Origin: Psychromonas algarum | GTDB taxonomy: Bacteria > Pseudomonadota > Gammaproteobacteria > Enterobacterales > Psychromonadaceae | Direction of reading: 5' to 3' | Assembly (NCBI RefSeq): GCF_004376845.1 | Contig: NZ_SNUW01000003.1 | Location: 294,259 to 358,258 of the forward strand | DNA length: 64,000 nucleotides | Part shown: positions 30,026 through 40,380 of the stretch, one piece after another | How positions within the stretch are numbered: position 1 is the stretch's first letter | Layout of the letters: the number at the start of each line of letters is the position of its first letter | The notes under the pieces: model-generated | What the model was told of the DNA's origin: nothing | Databases searched by the model: none | The model's input: the letters and a program-made list of their open reading frames with translations, nothing else | Position numbers and translations under genes: made by a program

Positions 30026-32287
30026 TTAATTATGTTTAGTTAATAACCAACACTGATGTATTTTATCGTTGCCTTTAAAATCTTCAGGGATTGATGCTTT
30101 ACTAATATCTTTGACATAAAAACCAAGAGCTTTGATTGCTTCAAGGTCTAATTTAAAACCACGTTTATTATTAGAGAAAATAATCTCACCATTTGGATTA
30201 ACACGCTCACTCGCAGATGTTAACAATGCAACGTGATCATCCTGCACATCAAACACATCCGTCATACGTTTTGAATTTGAAAATGTAGGTGGATCAATAA
30301 AGATCAAGTCATACATTTCATGTGCATGTTGCAACCATTTAATACAATCTTGTTGAATAAAGTCATGCTTACCTTGGATACCATTTTCAGTGAAGTTTTC
30401 TTGGCCCCAATTTAAATATGTGTTCGACATATCAACACTGGTTGTTGATTTCGCGCCACCTAATGCAGCATGAACAGATGCAGTTGCGGTATAACAAAAT
30501 AGATTTAAGAAGTCTTTACCTTCAGCCATTTTACCAATACGTAAACGTGTTGGACGATGATCTAAAAACAAACCTGTATCTAAATAATCTTGTAAATTTA
30601 CAATGATTTTTGCAGGCCCTTCTTGCACCACTAAACGCTGTTTTTTGCTGTCTAATTTTTCATACTGCTGACGCCCTTTTTGGCGTTCACGTACTTTAAT
30701 AATTAACTGGTCATCTGTTAAATCTAATAAGTAACGAGTAGTCGACACAATATCTAAGAAACGACGACGTACTTTTTGTGCATCAATCTCTTTTGGTGCA
30801 CGGTATTCTTGAATAATTAAATATTCGTTATAACGGTCAATCGCAACATTATATTCAGGTAAATCTGCATCGTATAAACGGTAACATTGAATGTTTTCAC
30901 GTTTTGCCCATTTGTCTAAACGTTTCATATTTTTTAATAAACGGTTAGCAAAATCTTCAGCATAAATTGCAGGTTTAATTTGTTTTACTTCTTTGAATAC
31001 AATATCAGCTTCTGTTTCAATCACAGGAGGAAGCGTTCCCCATGGGTTATCTTCCGTTGACTCTACAAATTCAGTTGTTTCGACCGTTTTAGGTTTAACT
31101 GTTTTCGTGGATTTTTCTGCAACAACTTCAGCGCCTTCAGCAATACGTTTAGGTGAAATTCTGTAGTTTTTAAGTACACACTCAATCGGACCATTGAAGA
31201 ATTTATAACTTCTTGCCGCACGCATCCCTAAACAACTGAGTAATTCAGTATCCATAGCAAACATGCTTAAATTCCAACCTGCAAAAGCATCTTTAAAGTG
31301 ATGCCCTAGCTCAGTGTACAAACTAATAGTGTCACTAAACCCACCAAGACGTTCACCATATGGAGGATTTGAAACCACCATACCTGTGCTTAACTCTTCT
31401 GGTGGCAATACTTTTTTAGCATCTTGTACACTAAACTCAATCAGTTCAGCAACACCTGCTCGTTGTGCATTTTGGCGCGCAATACTGATCATATCTTTAC
31501 TTAAATCAGAAGCATAAAAACGAGTAGTACAATCTTTAACTGCTCGACGTCCGTAAACTTGAGCCGTTGTTTTTAGTGTTTTCCATGTTTCTACATCATG
31601 TTTTTTCCACTGCTCAAATCCAAATTTATTTCGTAATGAACCTGGTGCAATATTCAGAGACATCATCGCGGCTTCAATCACTAACGTACCAGAACCACAC
31701 ATAGGATCGACTAGTGCTTCACCTTTCCATCCACTACGTTTAATGATCCCTGCAGCCAATGTTTCACGTAATGGTGCTTCACCGGCAATGGTACGGTAAC
31801 CACGCAAATGCAATGGCGATCCTGAAAGATCAATATAAATGGAAGCTTTATCTTTAAATAGACGACCATTAAAACGGATGTCTGCATCGCGCTTTTCTAC
31901 ATTTGGACGTTCATCGAATTTTTTACGGAAACGGTCAACAATGGCATCTTTGATTTTTAATGCACCAAATTGCGTATTACGGATTTCATCATTGCTACCA
32001 GAAAAATCAATTGAGAAAGTTTTATCAACATCAAAATGAGACTCCCATGGAATATTGCTACAACCCAAGTATAAATCCATTGGATCAATCACTTTGAATT
32101 CACTTAATTTAAGTAAAACACGAGAAGCAAAACGAGACCACAAACAAACTTGGTAGCCATTTTCTAAGGAGCCGTCAAAGCTCACACCACCAGCAATTTG
32201 CTTGGTATTTTCAATACCTAGTTCTTTAAGTTCAGCTTCTAATAAAGGAGCAAGCCCCTTGGCTGTAGGAATAAAATAATTGAACAT
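30026..32287 (-). CDS. rlmL: Bifunctional 23S rRNA methyltransferase RlmKL
   Basis: 753 aa from ATG 32287 (MFNYFIPTAKG; GAGAG six bases upstream; 12 codons of upstream in-frame sequence are not family-like). THUMP domain, an RlmL domain making m2G2445 (catalytic NPPYGERLG about 310; VDPMCGSGTLVIEAA), then an RlmK domain making m7G2069 (LFCYTATASVHAA, FIDPPTFSNSKRM). A variable spacer of about 40 residues lies between. Heads the uup-DUF3466 run. Confidence 0.95.
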   Translation of the reverse strand: MFNYFIPTAKGLAPLLEAELKELGIENTKQIAGGVSFDGSLENGYQVCLWSRFASRVLLKLSEFKVIDPMDLYLGCSNIPWESHFDVDKTFSIDFSGSNDEIRNTQFGALKIKDAIVDRFRKKFDERPNVEKRDADIRFNGRLFKDKASIYIDLSGSPLHLRGYRTIAGEAPLRETLAAGIIKRSGWKGEALVDPMCGSGTLVIEAAMMSLNIAPGSLRNKFGFEQWKKHDVETWKTLKTTAQVYGRRAVKDCTTRFYASDLSKDMISIARQNAQRAGVAELIEFSVQDAKKVLPPEELSTGMVVSNPPYGERLGGFSDTISLYTELGHHFKDAFAGWNLSMFAMDTELLSCLGMRAARSYKFFNGPIECVLKNYRISPKRIAEGAEVVAEKSTKTVKPKTVETTEFVESTEDNPWGTLPPVIETEADIVFKEVKQIKPAIYAEDFANRLLKNMKRLDKWAKRENIQCYRLYDADLPEYNVAIDRYNEYLIIQEYRAPKEIDAQKVRRRFLDIVSTTRYLLDLTDDQLIIKVRERQKGRQQYEKLDSKKQRLVVQEGPAKIIVNLQDYLDTGLFLDHRPTRLRIGKMAEGKDFLNLFCYTATASVHAALGGAKSTTSVDMSNTYLNWGQENFTENGIQGKHDFIQQDCIKWLQHAHEMYDLIFIDPPTFSNSKRMTDVFDVQDDHVALLTSASERVNPNGEIIFSNNKRGFKLDLEAIKALGFYVKDISKASIPEDFKGNDKIHQCWLLTKHN

Positions 32288-32395
32288 AGACGCTCTCATG
32301 CAATAGTGAATAAAAAATAGCACGTATTATACCTTGCAAAGCACATTATCCCTATGGAATTTTCAGTGCATTATTATCAATATTTAAAAACAAAA

Positions 32396-32417
32396 AAGCC
32401 TTCCAAAATGAAGGCTT
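32396..32417 (-). terminator. Terminator of udk
   Basis: AAGCCTTC/GAAGGCTT stem with a 6-base loop and U-rich minus-strand tail. Confidence 0.8.
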
Positions 32418-32469
32418 GAATATAGGGAGCATTAAAATATTATTTTTATATGTTCATATTGATAGAAGG

Positions 32470-33108
32470 TTATTTTTTTAATAAGTATTTAATACGTGTT
32501 TTTAATATATCGATAGCAATGCGATTCTTACCACCACGGGGAATAATAATATCAGCGTGTTGTTTAGAAGGTTCAATAAATTGCAGAAACATAGGTCTTA
32601 CTGTTTTTTTGTATTGTGCCATTACAGACTCTAATGTTCTTCCTCGCTCCATAATGTCACGAGTTAGACGACGCATTAAACAGATATCCAATGGTGTATC
32701 GACAAAAATACTCGCATCTACCTGTGCTCTTAATGCAGGATCAGTCAGTAATAAGATACCTTCAATAATAATAATTTTCTTCGGCGTTAATTCGCTTACT
32801 TCATTAAGACGAGTATGTTCTGTATAACTATAAACTGGAATTTCAACGGTTTGATTTTTCTTTAGTTTTTTCAAATGCTCACATAATAATGCATGCTCAA
32901 AAGCTTTTGGATGATCATAGTTAGTTTGAACACGCTCTTCTAAGGGCATATGAGACTGATCTTTATAATAAGCATCTTCCGAGATGATCCCTATTTGATC
33001 TGTTTCTAGCTCTTGTTGTAGTTCATTACAGATAGTATTAGCAATTAAACTTTTTCCTGAGGCAGATGCCCCTGCAATAGCAATAACAACACAGTGATTT
33101 TTATTCAA
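32470..33108 (-). CDS. udk: Uridine kinase
   Basis: 212 aa P-loop kinase that phosphorylates uridine and cytidine. Walker [12 protein letters not shown] (about 14-24), [29 protein letters not shown] and the [18 protein letters not shown] lid region. Length matches E. coli (213). Confidence 0.94.
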   Translation of the reverse strand: MNKNHCVVIAIAGASASGKSLIANTICNELQQELETDQIGIISEDAYYKDQSHMPLEERVQTNYDHPKAFEHALLCEHLKKLKKNQTVEIPVYSYTEHTRLNEVSELTPKKIIIIEGILLLTDPALRAQVDASIFVDTPLDICLMRRLTRDIMERGRTLESVMAQYKKTVRPMFLQFIEPSKQHADIIIPRGGKNRIAIDILKTRIKYLLKK

Positions 33109-33133
33109 ATTAGCCTCTCAGAAGTTAAAATAT

Positions 33134-33502
33134 TTAGTTAGATGTTTTATATATAGGAAAACAAATATTAATAATGTAAGCGATGATCACCCCACAAATA
33201 ACCCCGCATATATTGGCGAACAGATCTAACCATTCTGCCTGTCGGTTAAAATGAGGTTGTATTAATTCAATTGTTCCACTCAAAGCAATATAAGACAGTA
33301 AGATAATAAACCAATATTTAGGTTTTTTTAACATAAGAGGCAATACTAAAACACTATAGGCAATAAAGTGATGTGTTTTATCAGTCCCCGCCACCTTAGG
33401 TAACTCAGCCATTGGCGTAAGTGATAATATTGCGATCAATGCAAATAATAATAGCGAGAAAAAAATCCAATATTCTCTAATGAATTGTATTAAAACCTTC
33501 AT
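33134..33502 (-). CDS. VanZ-like family membrane protein
   Basis: 122 aa from ATG 33502 (MKVLIQFIREYW), with an AGG about 9 bases upstream; the longer in-frame start is poorer. Four hydrophobic segments. VanZ-like features: LSLTPMAELPKV, GTDKTHHFIAYSVLV, GTIELIQPHFNRQAEWLDLFANICG. Function of the family in Gram-negatives is unknown. Between udk and cbpA. Confidence 0.8.
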   Translation of the reverse strand: MKVLIQFIREYWIFFSLLLFALIAILSLTPMAELPKVAGTDKTHHFIAYSVLVLPLMLKKPKYWFIILLSYIALSGTIELIQPHFNRQAEWLDLFANICGVICGVIIAYIINICFPIYKTSN

Positions 33503-33598
33503 AAGGTATAACCTAGTGTTTTTATAAAAAATAAAACTCAGTAAAGTAATAACCAATTAATAATGACGATAAATCAGTTATCACTTTTATAAATAATG

Positions 33599-34489
33599 TT
33601 ATGGCATTAACTCAGCTAATTGAGTTAATAGTTTATGCTGCTCTTCAGTCACTTCTGTTGGTGTCGGGATCATAACGGTATAGATTAAATCTCCGACTAA
33701 ATCACTGTTCATCGCTTTAATACCACGACCTTTAATTCTAAACTTTCTACCTACTTGCGTACCAGCAGGGATTTTTAAATTGATGTAACCAGAAAATGTA
33801 GAAGCTTTTGCTGTGCCGCCTATGGTTGCAACAGGGAAAGAGGTTATTAAGTCACAATATAAATCATTACCTTTACGCGTAAAAAATTCATGCTCTAACA
33901 GAACAACTTCAACAAATAAATCACCACGTTCAGCGCCTAAAGTACCAGGATTACCTTTCCCTGCAATACGTACTCGCTGACCTTGGTTAATACCTGCTGG
34001 CATAGTCACTGATAAAGGTGTCGTTGTATTTGGTAAGCGAATTTCTTTAACGCAACCTTCCACTGAATCTTCTAAAGTCAATTCAACTTGTAAAATAATA
34101 TCAGAACCTTTTTCAGGTTGAGCTTGATAACGTTGTTGCTGCTGTTGTTGACGCTGACCAAACATATCACCAAAGATATCATTAAAATCTCCAGCACCTT
34201 GACCAAAACCACTTTGGTTAAAACCTCCATGACCGAAACCACCACGTTGGCGAGGTTGACCATTTTCAAATGCATCATGTCCAAAATCATCAAATTGCTG
34301 GCGTTGTTCTGGATCATTTAAAATTTCGTAAGCTTCTTTTACTTCACGAAATTTTTCTTGAGCAACAGGATTATCAGGATTTCTATCTGGATGGTATTTC
34401 ATCGCTAATTTTTTATAAGCTTTTTTAATATCTTTCTCAGATGCGGATTTGCTTACACCTAATACTTCGTAATAATCACGTTTTGACAT
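33599..34489 (-). CDS. cbpA: Curved DNA-binding protein CbpA (DnaJ family)
   Basis: 296 aa. N-terminal J domain (about 1-70) with HPD in KYHPDRNP, a Gly/Phe/Gln-rich linker (about 75-125 with a QQQQQQ run), and a C-terminal substrate-binding domain ([35 protein letters not shown]). It lacks the cysteine zinc repeats of DnaJ. CbpA is a DnaK co-chaperone and nucleoid protein. No cbpM is adjacent. Confidence 0.9.
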   Translation of the reverse strand: MSKRDYYEVLGVSKSASEKDIKKAYKKLAMKYHPDRNPDNPVAQEKFREVKEAYEILNDPEQRQQFDDFGHDAFENGQPRQRGGFGHGGFNQSGFGQGAGDFNDIFGDMFGQRQQQQQQRYQAQPEKGSDIILQVELTLEDSVEGCVKEIRLPNTTTPLSVTMPAGINQGQRVRIAGKGNPGTLGAERGDLFVEVVLLEHEFFTRKGNDLYCDLITSFPVATIGGTAKASTFSGYINLKIPAGTQVGRKFRIKGRGIKAMNSDLVGDLIYTVMIPTPTEVTEEQHKLLTQLAELMP

Positions 34490-34837
34490 TCTTTTCTCAA
34501 TAATTCCATAGTAATGGCATAAGTAGTACTTGCTTTGATAGACAACACTACTATGCAGTTTTAGGACAGTTTAAGAGCAACAACAAAATGGATTGAATAT
34601 AATCATGTTGTTACGCAACAAAGCATTAAGAATTATAACTTAACTAATGTTAAATCATATATAAATTGATTGCTGCAAAGAGAACAGTTAAGAATTGTAT
34701 AAATATCAAACAAACAAGATAATTTCTTATCTAAACTTCTTATTTTTAAACACTAAATTGCTCATTTAGCAAACAGAAAGAAGTTAATAAAGATGGCTTA
34801 ATTATTATTATCTTCGACTTAATAAATAATAAACGAT
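34490..34837. other. Intergenic region upstream of cbpA
   Basis: About 350 AT-rich bases. Presumably holds the cbpA promoter. No clear hairpin or open frame. Confidence 0.4.
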
Positions 34838-35074
34838 TTATTGCTGAGCTGCTGACATAGAAATTTGATTTAAGAACTTTTCAGGATCAAGGTTAAAATG
34901 CGCAACACAGGCACTACAAATGCAGGCTTTTTTCTTTAATTTAATAGGTACTAATGCAGTTAACTCAACAGGTACTTTTATTTTGCTACACCAACACCCG
35001 ATATCACTTTCAACAGCACATTGATTATCTTTCTGACAAAATGGACAAACGCTTGTATTAATATTTTGACTCAT
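34838..35074 (-). CDS. Cysteine-rich CWC family protein
   Basis: 78 aa. CPFCQKDNQCAVES plus GCWCSKIKV and CICSACV, the CWC arrangement that gives the family its name; probably binds metal. Function unknown. Stands alone. Confidence 0.82.
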   Translation of the reverse strand: MSQNINTSVCPFCQKDNQCAVESDIGCWCSKIKVPVELTALVPIKLKKKACICSACVAHFNLDPEKFLNQISMSAAQQ

Positions 35075-35227
35075 CTGAAATACCTATAAAATTGACAAGC
35101 AGTAGTAATAGCATAAATCTACAAAATCATTACTGTACAATTTTCAAACAAATATCGTATAACAGGTATTAATCACACTTTTATCACAATATATTGAGTG
35201 TTATTGGTTTCTTGAAAAACAACAAGC

Positions 35228-35410
35228 AAGCTTGACTATCAACATGGCATCAGCGTTTCCAAAATTAAATCCAGATCCGTGCACGCACCTCATACCACTG
35301 TAGAAACCTGTAATTCCTGCCATGGTCAAGATGATTTAGGTTTCGCTAATTTTACTCCTATGCTTGCCGGATTAAGTGAAGAATATTTAGATATGCTTTT
35401 TATTATTTGA
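35228..35410 (+). pseudogene. Remnant of a class I cytochrome c gene
   Basis: Reading from about 35228 to the TGA at 35410 gives ...HTTVETCNSCHGQDDLGFANF and then TPMLAGLSEEYLDMLF. This carries the heme motif CNSCH and the downstream LAGLSEEYL pattern of c4/c553-type cytochromes. There is no start or signal peptide, and the axial methionine region past the EYL helix is missing. It is a fragment of a lost gene. Confidence 0.65.
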
Positions 35411-35444
35411 ATCTCAGTTAATTGAGCTGAGAGTTTAATGATTG

Positions 35445-35948
35445 CTACATTTCAGAATGGTCATGATCATCTTCGCTATGAGCTTGTGAATATTCACTTA
35501 ATATTTCACTGCTTGGGCTATAGTCGTCATCATTACCTGCAATGTAGCGTAGATGTTCCCAAGTTAGCATATAAGCAAAATATAAACGGTGCTGGCGTTT
35601 TAATTGTATATTACTTGCAGAGAATAGCTGACTACCTGAATAACCTTGTAATGACTCAATAATATTAACATAACGTAACCAAGGCTGAGCATTGTGTTTG
35701 CTAGGGTTAAAATTTACTTTATTAAACGCTAATAATGCATTCCAGAAATGTTTATTCGTATCTACATTGTTTATTTTTTTAGCTTGTTCAATTAATGAAA
35801 AGAAGCTTCTTTGCTGTGTTTCTTCCACATTTAAATAATCTTTAAGTTGCTTGATCAAGTGTAACTCAGCTTGATAAAAGAAAGCTGCTAGTGAGACTGG
35901 TTGCTCTGATTTAAATTGCTCAACAAAATGTTCAAAAGTATTTTCCAC
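35445..35948 (-). CDS. Hypothetical helical protein
   Basis: 167 aa from a GTG at 35948, chosen because GGGGAAG lies directly upstream; a TTG four codons earlier has no such site. No signal peptide or membrane helix. Predicted mostly helical, with an acidic/histidine-rich tail (HSEDDHDHSE) that may bind metal. No family recognised. It follows the cytochrome remnant and is monocistronic. Confidence 0.6.
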   Translation of the reverse strand: MENTFEHFVEQFKSEQPVSLAAFFYQAELHLIKQLKDYLNVEETQQRSFFSLIEQAKKINNVDTNKHFWNALLAFNKVNFNPSKHNAQPWLRYVNIIESLQGYSGSQLFSASNIQLKRQHRLYFAYMLTWEHLRYIAGNDDDYSPSSEILSEYSQAHSEDDHDHSEM

Positions 35949-36329
35949 GCGCTTCCCCAATAAATAAGAATAAATATTCTGTCATTATAATCACCTATGT
36001 TTAAATTCGTCTAGCTTAGTCTTCGCTGACTAGGCCTTTCAGTAATTTAGTTGCCTTTCTCATTGGGCTATAAATTCATAACAAAAACTGTCGGTATCAA
36101 AAAATTTCACTAGCTTATTTATCTGGCGTATTTGCTTTCAAATTGCTCTTAACCAAAATTTCTGATCGCAAGATGGGCATATATTTCAATTTATTAACGG
36201 GATTCAGGTTAACTGATACATATTATTCTATTCTTAGTGAAATATTGATTGTTCTCATCTAAGCAATCCCCTAAAATTAGCACCCTATAAAATTAACAAT
36301 TAAATCAATCATTTAAATAAGTTGAATCC
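35949..36329. other. Intergenic region upstream of the CPA2 antiporter gene
   Basis: About 380 bases, divergent genes on each side. No conserved hairpin, RNA gene or open frame that I can support. Confidence 0.4.
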
Positions 36330-37946
36330 ATGGATAGTACGATATTACTCTTTTTAGGTGTTGCATTTACCTTTGGTATGGTAATCAATTTAACCGGCCT
36401 TCCCCCAATGGTAGGTTTTTTACTTGCCGGCTTTGCACTTAATTTTCTCGGTTTTGAATCCAGTAACATCTTGATAACTTTCGCAAACTTAGGTGTCACA
36501 ATATTACTATTCTCAATCGGTCTTAAATTAAATATTCGCACCTTATTTAAATCAGAAGTTTGGGGCGGAGCCAGTATACACCTAACTGTAAGCATTATAT
36601 TTTATGTATTAGCGCTTATTGCTATCAAACAAATTGGTTTATCTTTATTTGAAAATTTAGACACTTTTGGTCTGTTATTAATCGCTTTTGCATTAAGTTT
36701 TTCAAGTACCGTTTTTGCAGTCAAAATTTTAGAAGAAAAGAGTGAAAGTAATTCTCTTTATGGTCGTATCGCCATTGGCATATTGATCATGCAAGATATT
36801 TTTGCGGTTCTATTTTTAACTATTTCAGTAGGGAAAACCCCATCTATCTGGGCGCTAGGATTATTCGCCTTACCATTAATCAGACCGTTATTATATAAAT
36901 TGCTAGATAAAGTCGGACACGGTGAATTATTAGTTTTATATGGATTATTTTTAGCCTTAATTGTCGGCGCAGGTTTATTTGAAAGTGTAGGAATGAAAGC
37001 TGATTTAGGCGCACTGATTGCTGGAATGTTATTAGCAGGCCATGCCAGTGCTAAAGAGATGGCGCGAGCTTTATTTAATTTAAAAGAATTATTCTTAGTA
37101 TGTTTCTTTCTGAGTATCGGTTTGGGTGGTTTACCTAATTTAGATCACGTCATGGTTGCCGCTATTTTGTCATTTTTATTGATTGGCAAAATTGTATTTT
37201 ATTTCCTAACTCTTGCACAATTTAAACTGCGTTCTCGTACTGCCTTATTTGCCTCTTTCAGCTTAGCAAATTACAGTGAATTTGGATTGATTGTTGCAGC
37301 ACTTGCAACATATAAAGGTTGGTTATCTCAAGACTGGTTAATTATCACTGCAATTGCGGTTTCATTTAGTTTTATTATTGCTTCAATCTTAAATAAATAT
37401 GCTGATGCTATTTATACCCGTTATATTTTTATATTAAAACGTTTCCAATCGACGCGCTTACACCTTGATGATAGGCCTGTTCGAGTTGGCGATGCACAGA
37501 TTTTAGTGATGGGTATGGGACGTATTGGCGCAGGTGCATACGATGCTTTAAAAATGACTTATGGTGAAAAGGTCATGGGAGTCGATTATAACCACCATAC
37601 AACATTACAACATAGAGAACTAGGAAGACGCGTGATCACCGGTGATGCTCTCGATTCAGATTTTTGGAGCAAACTACAACTCACCGACAATATAAAATTA
37701 ATTCTATTAGCAATGCCAGATCATAATGGTAATCGTTATGCAGCAGAACAATTAAACAATATTAAAGACTATAACTTTAAAGTTGCAGCCCTTGCACATT
37801 TTAAAACTGATGAAAAAGAGCTAAACGATATGGGTATTCACTTAGTATTTAATATGTATGAAGAAGCAGGTGCAGGTTTTGCTCGCCATGTATGGTCAGA
37901 TTTACAAGGTGTTTTAACTAAAAGTCCTCATAAACTCGACTTATAA
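36330..37946 (+). CDS. CPA2-family cation:proton antiporter with TrkA-N domain (KefB/YbaL-like)
   Basis: 538 aa. About 12 membrane helices (1-385) with CPA2 features (LPPMVGFLLAGFALN, ALSFSSTVFAVKIL, MKADLGALIAGMLLAGH, NYSEFGLIV). A cytosolic TrkA-N domain from about 390 has the nucleotide-binding glycine motif VMGMGRIGAGAYDAL and ends ...AGAGFARHVW. It would exchange K+ or Na+ for H+ under NAD(H) control. A separate regulatory KefG/KefF partner is not adjacent. Confidence 0.87.
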   Translation: MDSTILLFLGVAFTFGMVINLTGLPPMVGFLLAGFALNFLGFESSNILITFANLGVTILLFSIGLKLNIRTLFKSEVWGGASIHLTVSIIFYVLALIAIKQIGLSLFENLDTFGLLLIAFALSFSSTVFAVKILEEKSESNSLYGRIAIGILIMQDIFAVLFLTISVGKTPSIWALGLFALPLIRPLLYKLLDKVGHGELLVLYGLFLALIVGAGLFESVGMKADLGALIAGMLLAGHASAKEMARALFNLKELFLVCFFLSIGLGGLPNLDHVMVAAILSFLLIGKIVFYFLTLAQFKLRSRTALFASFSLANYSEFGLIVAALATYKGWLSQDWLIITAIAVSFSFIIASILNKYADAIYTRYIFILKRFQSTRLHLDDRPVRVGDAQILVMGMGRIGAGAYDALKMTYGEKVMGVDYNHHTTLQHRELGRRVITGDALDSDFWSKLQLTDNIKLILLAMPDHNGNRYAAEQLNNIKDYNFKVAALAHFKTDEKELNDMGIHLVFNMYEEAGAGFARHVWSDLQGVLTKSPHKLDL

Positions 37947-38153
37947 CGCAAAATATTGTGCTATCAGTGTTTTTTGTTATTAAATTGTACTGATTTCGTG
38001 TGACTTTTGATGCTTATTCTGCAAAAATCATATTTCTCAATATGTTGATCTAGTTTGATCACGAAGCATATCAGTTAGATAACTTATGCTTAAAAGTAAT
38101 TCAAGAAGTAACGGATAACTTTACTCTCCGTTTACAATAAAAAAGGTAACCTT

Positions 38154-39824
38154 ATGTGTTCTATTTTTGGTGTGCTCGACATTAAAAGCGATCCTATCGC
38201 ATTGCGCCAACAAGCAATTGAAATGTCAAAACTGCTTCGTCATCGCGGTCCAGATTGGTCTGGTGTTTATTCTTCTGATAAAGCGATCCTTGTTCATGAA
38301 CGTCTTTCTATCGTTGACGTGAATACAGGTGCACAGCCTTTATACAATCAAAATAATACACACATTCTTGCAGTAAATGGTGAAATCTATAATCACAAAG
38401 AGCTAGCGAAAGAGTTAACTTGTGGTTACCAATTCAAAACAAAATCTGACTGTGAAATTATTTTAGGTTTGTATGAAGAGAAAGGTAATGCATTTTTAGA
38501 TGAACTAAATGGTATCTTTGCTTTCTGTTTATACGATGAAGAAAAAGACAAGTACCTGATCGGTCGTGATCACATGGGTATTGTGCCACTTTATCAAGGT
38601 TGGGATGTTCATGGAAATTACTATGTAGCATCAGAAATGAAAGCTTTAACACCTATTTGTGCTAAAGTATCTGAATTCCCACCAGGGCATTTTCTAGATA
38701 GTGAAATCGGTGAATTAACTAAATATTACGTTCGTGATTGGATGGAATATGATGCAGTTAAAGACAATGGCGGCAGCGCAACTGAAATTGGTCAAGCATT
38801 AGAAGAAGCTGTAAAACGTCAATTAATGTGTGATGTTCCATACGGTGTATTATTATCTGGTGGTTTAGATTCTTCTGTTATTTCAGCAATCACACAAAAA
38901 TTTGCTAAGCAACGTGTTGAAGATGATGATCAAAGCGGCGCTTGGTGGCCACAACTGCACTCTTTCTCTGTTGGCCTAGAAGGTTCTCCAGATTTAGCAG
39001 CGGCACAAAAAGTAGCAGACGAGTTAGGTACAGTTCACCACCCTATTATCTTCACTGTACAAAACGGTATTGATGCACTTAAAGAAGTTATCTATCATTT
39101 AGAAACTTACGACGTGACAACTATCCGTGCTTCTACTCCAATGTACTTAATGGCGCGTAAAATTAAAGCAATGGGTATCAAAATGGTACTTTCTGGTGAA
39201 GGTGCAGATGAAATCTTTGGTGGTTACTTATACTTTCATAAAGCACCAAATGCACAAGAGTTCCATGAAGAGTTAAACCGTAAACTAAGCAAACTACACA
39301 TGTTTGACTGTTTACGTGCTAACAAATCAATGTCAGCTTGGGGTGTTGAAGCTCGTGTACCTTTCTTAGATAAAGAGTTCTTAGACGTAGCAATGCGTAC
39401 TAATCCTGAACTTAAAATGATCAAAGATGGTCGTATCGAGAAAAACATCCTACGTGAAGCATTTGATGGCAAGCTATTACCAGAAGTGTTATGGCGTCAA
39501 AAAGAGCAATTCTCTGATGGTGTTGGATACAACTGGATTGATACGCTAAAAGAGCACGTTGAAACATTAGTAACAGATCAACAACTTGCTGCGGCAGAGT
39601 TTAAATTCCCAATTAATACACCAGATACTAAAGAAGCTTACTTCTACCGTAGTATTTTTGAGGAAAACTTCCCACTTGATAGCGCTGCAGAATGTGTTCC
39701 TCATGGTAAATCTGTTGCTTGTTCAACAGTAGAAGCATTAGCGTGGGATGAAAGTTTCCAAAATAATGCCGATCCATCTGGTCGTGCAGCAGGTATTCAT
39801 AACGATGCTTACACAAAAAAATAA
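38154..39824 (+). CDS. asnB: Asparagine synthetase B (glutamine-hydrolysing)
   Basis: 556 aa. Mature N-terminal Cys2 nucleophile (MCSIFGV) and class II glutaminase domain (VNGEIYNHKEL, LNGIFAFCLYDE), then the synthetase domain with the PP-loop LSGGLDSSVI (about 233) and SGEGADEIFGGYLYFHKAPN. Converts aspartate to asparagine. Ribosome site AAGG. Monocistronic with own terminator. Confidence 0.96.
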   Translation: MCSIFGVLDIKSDPIALRQQAIEMSKLLRHRGPDWSGVYSSDKAILVHERLSIVDVNTGAQPLYNQNNTHILAVNGEIYNHKELAKELTCGYQFKTKSDCEIILGLYEEKGNAFLDELNGIFAFCLYDEEKDKYLIGRDHMGIVPLYQGWDVHGNYYVASEMKALTPICAKVSEFPPGHFLDSEIGELTKYYVRDWMEYDAVKDNGGSATEIGQALEEAVKRQLMCDVPYGVLLSGGLDSSVISAITQKFAKQRVEDDDQSGAWWPQLHSFSVGLEGSPDLAAAQKVADELGTVHHPIIFTVQNGIDALKEVIYHLETYDVTTIRASTPMYLMARKIKAMGIKMVLSGEGADEIFGGYLYFHKAPNAQEFHEELNRKLSKLHMFDCLRANKSMSAWGVEARVPFLDKEFLDVAMRTNPELKMIKDGRIEKNILREAFDGKLLPEVLWRQKEQFSDGVGYNWIDTLKEHVETLVTDQQLAAAEFKFPINTPDTKEAYFYRSIFEENFPLDSAAECVPHGKSVACSTVEALAWDESFQNNADPSGRAAGIHNDAYTKK

Positions 39825-39850
39825 ACATTATGTTTAACTAAGCATTTTTT

Positions 39851-39875
39851 AAGCGCTCTCTGAGCGCTTTTTTTG
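39851..39875 (+). terminator. Terminator of asnB
   Basis: AAGCGCTC/GAGCGCTT stem, 3-base loop, eight T. Confidence 0.9.
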
Positions 39876-39887
39876 TGGAGAAAATAA

Positions 39888-40352
39888 ATGGAAACTACTT
39901 ATTGTCATTGTAAAAGTGGCCTGCAATATAAAGACTGTTGCCAACCTTTTCACCTATTACAGAAAAAACCTAACTCCAGTGAACAATTGATGCGTTCACG
40001 TTATAGCGCCTTTTGCTTACAACTAGGAGAATATTTATTTTCGACTTATCACCCCAATTATCGTGGTGATTTAACAACTGAAATACTTTCTGAACCTTCC
40101 TTAAATTGGGTTAATTTAGAAATAATTGCTACAGAGAGTTTAAATAATACAGGATTTGTTGAATTCAAAGCTTGGTACATAGATAAAGAGCAACTTAATT
40201 GTCATCATGAGCGATCTAATTTTGTTAAAGATCATGAGCAATGGTTTTATTGTGATGGAACTTTTTATCCTAATGAAAAATCAGGTAAGATAAGCCGCAA
40301 TGATAGCTGCCCTTGTGGTAGTGGTAAAAAATATAAAAAATGCTGTGCTTAA
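39888..40352 (+). CDS. ychJ: YchJ family SEC-C motif protein
   Basis: 154 aa with two SEC-C zinc motifs: CHCKSGLQYKDCC at the N-terminus and CPCGSGKKYKKCC at the C-terminus, around an NTF2-like core (RSRYSAFCLQLGEYLFSTYH). UPF0225/YchJ type, function unknown. Followed 28 bases later by purU; in enterobacteria ychJ also lies beside purU. Confidence 0.9.
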   Translation: METTYCHCKSGLQYKDCCQPFHLLQKKPNSSEQLMRSRYSAFCLQLGEYLFSTYHPNYRGDLTTEILSEPSLNWVNLEIIATESLNNTGFVEFKAWYIDKEQLNCHHERSNFVKDHEQWFYCDGTFYPNEKSGKISRNDSCPCGSGKKYKKCCA

Positions 40353-40380
40353 CAGTAGAATTGAACCAATAGAGAAAATA

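Noticed and set aside
32288..32323. Longer rlmL start
   Set aside because: The upstream residues are not family-like and the GAGAG site points to the ATG at 32287.
35244..35302. Small frame MASAFPKLNPDP
   Set aside because: It is in another frame from the cytochrome c remnant and stops after about 19 codons.
40300..40380. Longer purU start
   Set aside because: It overlaps the end of ychJ and adds residues with no match to the family; the ATG at 40381 fits.
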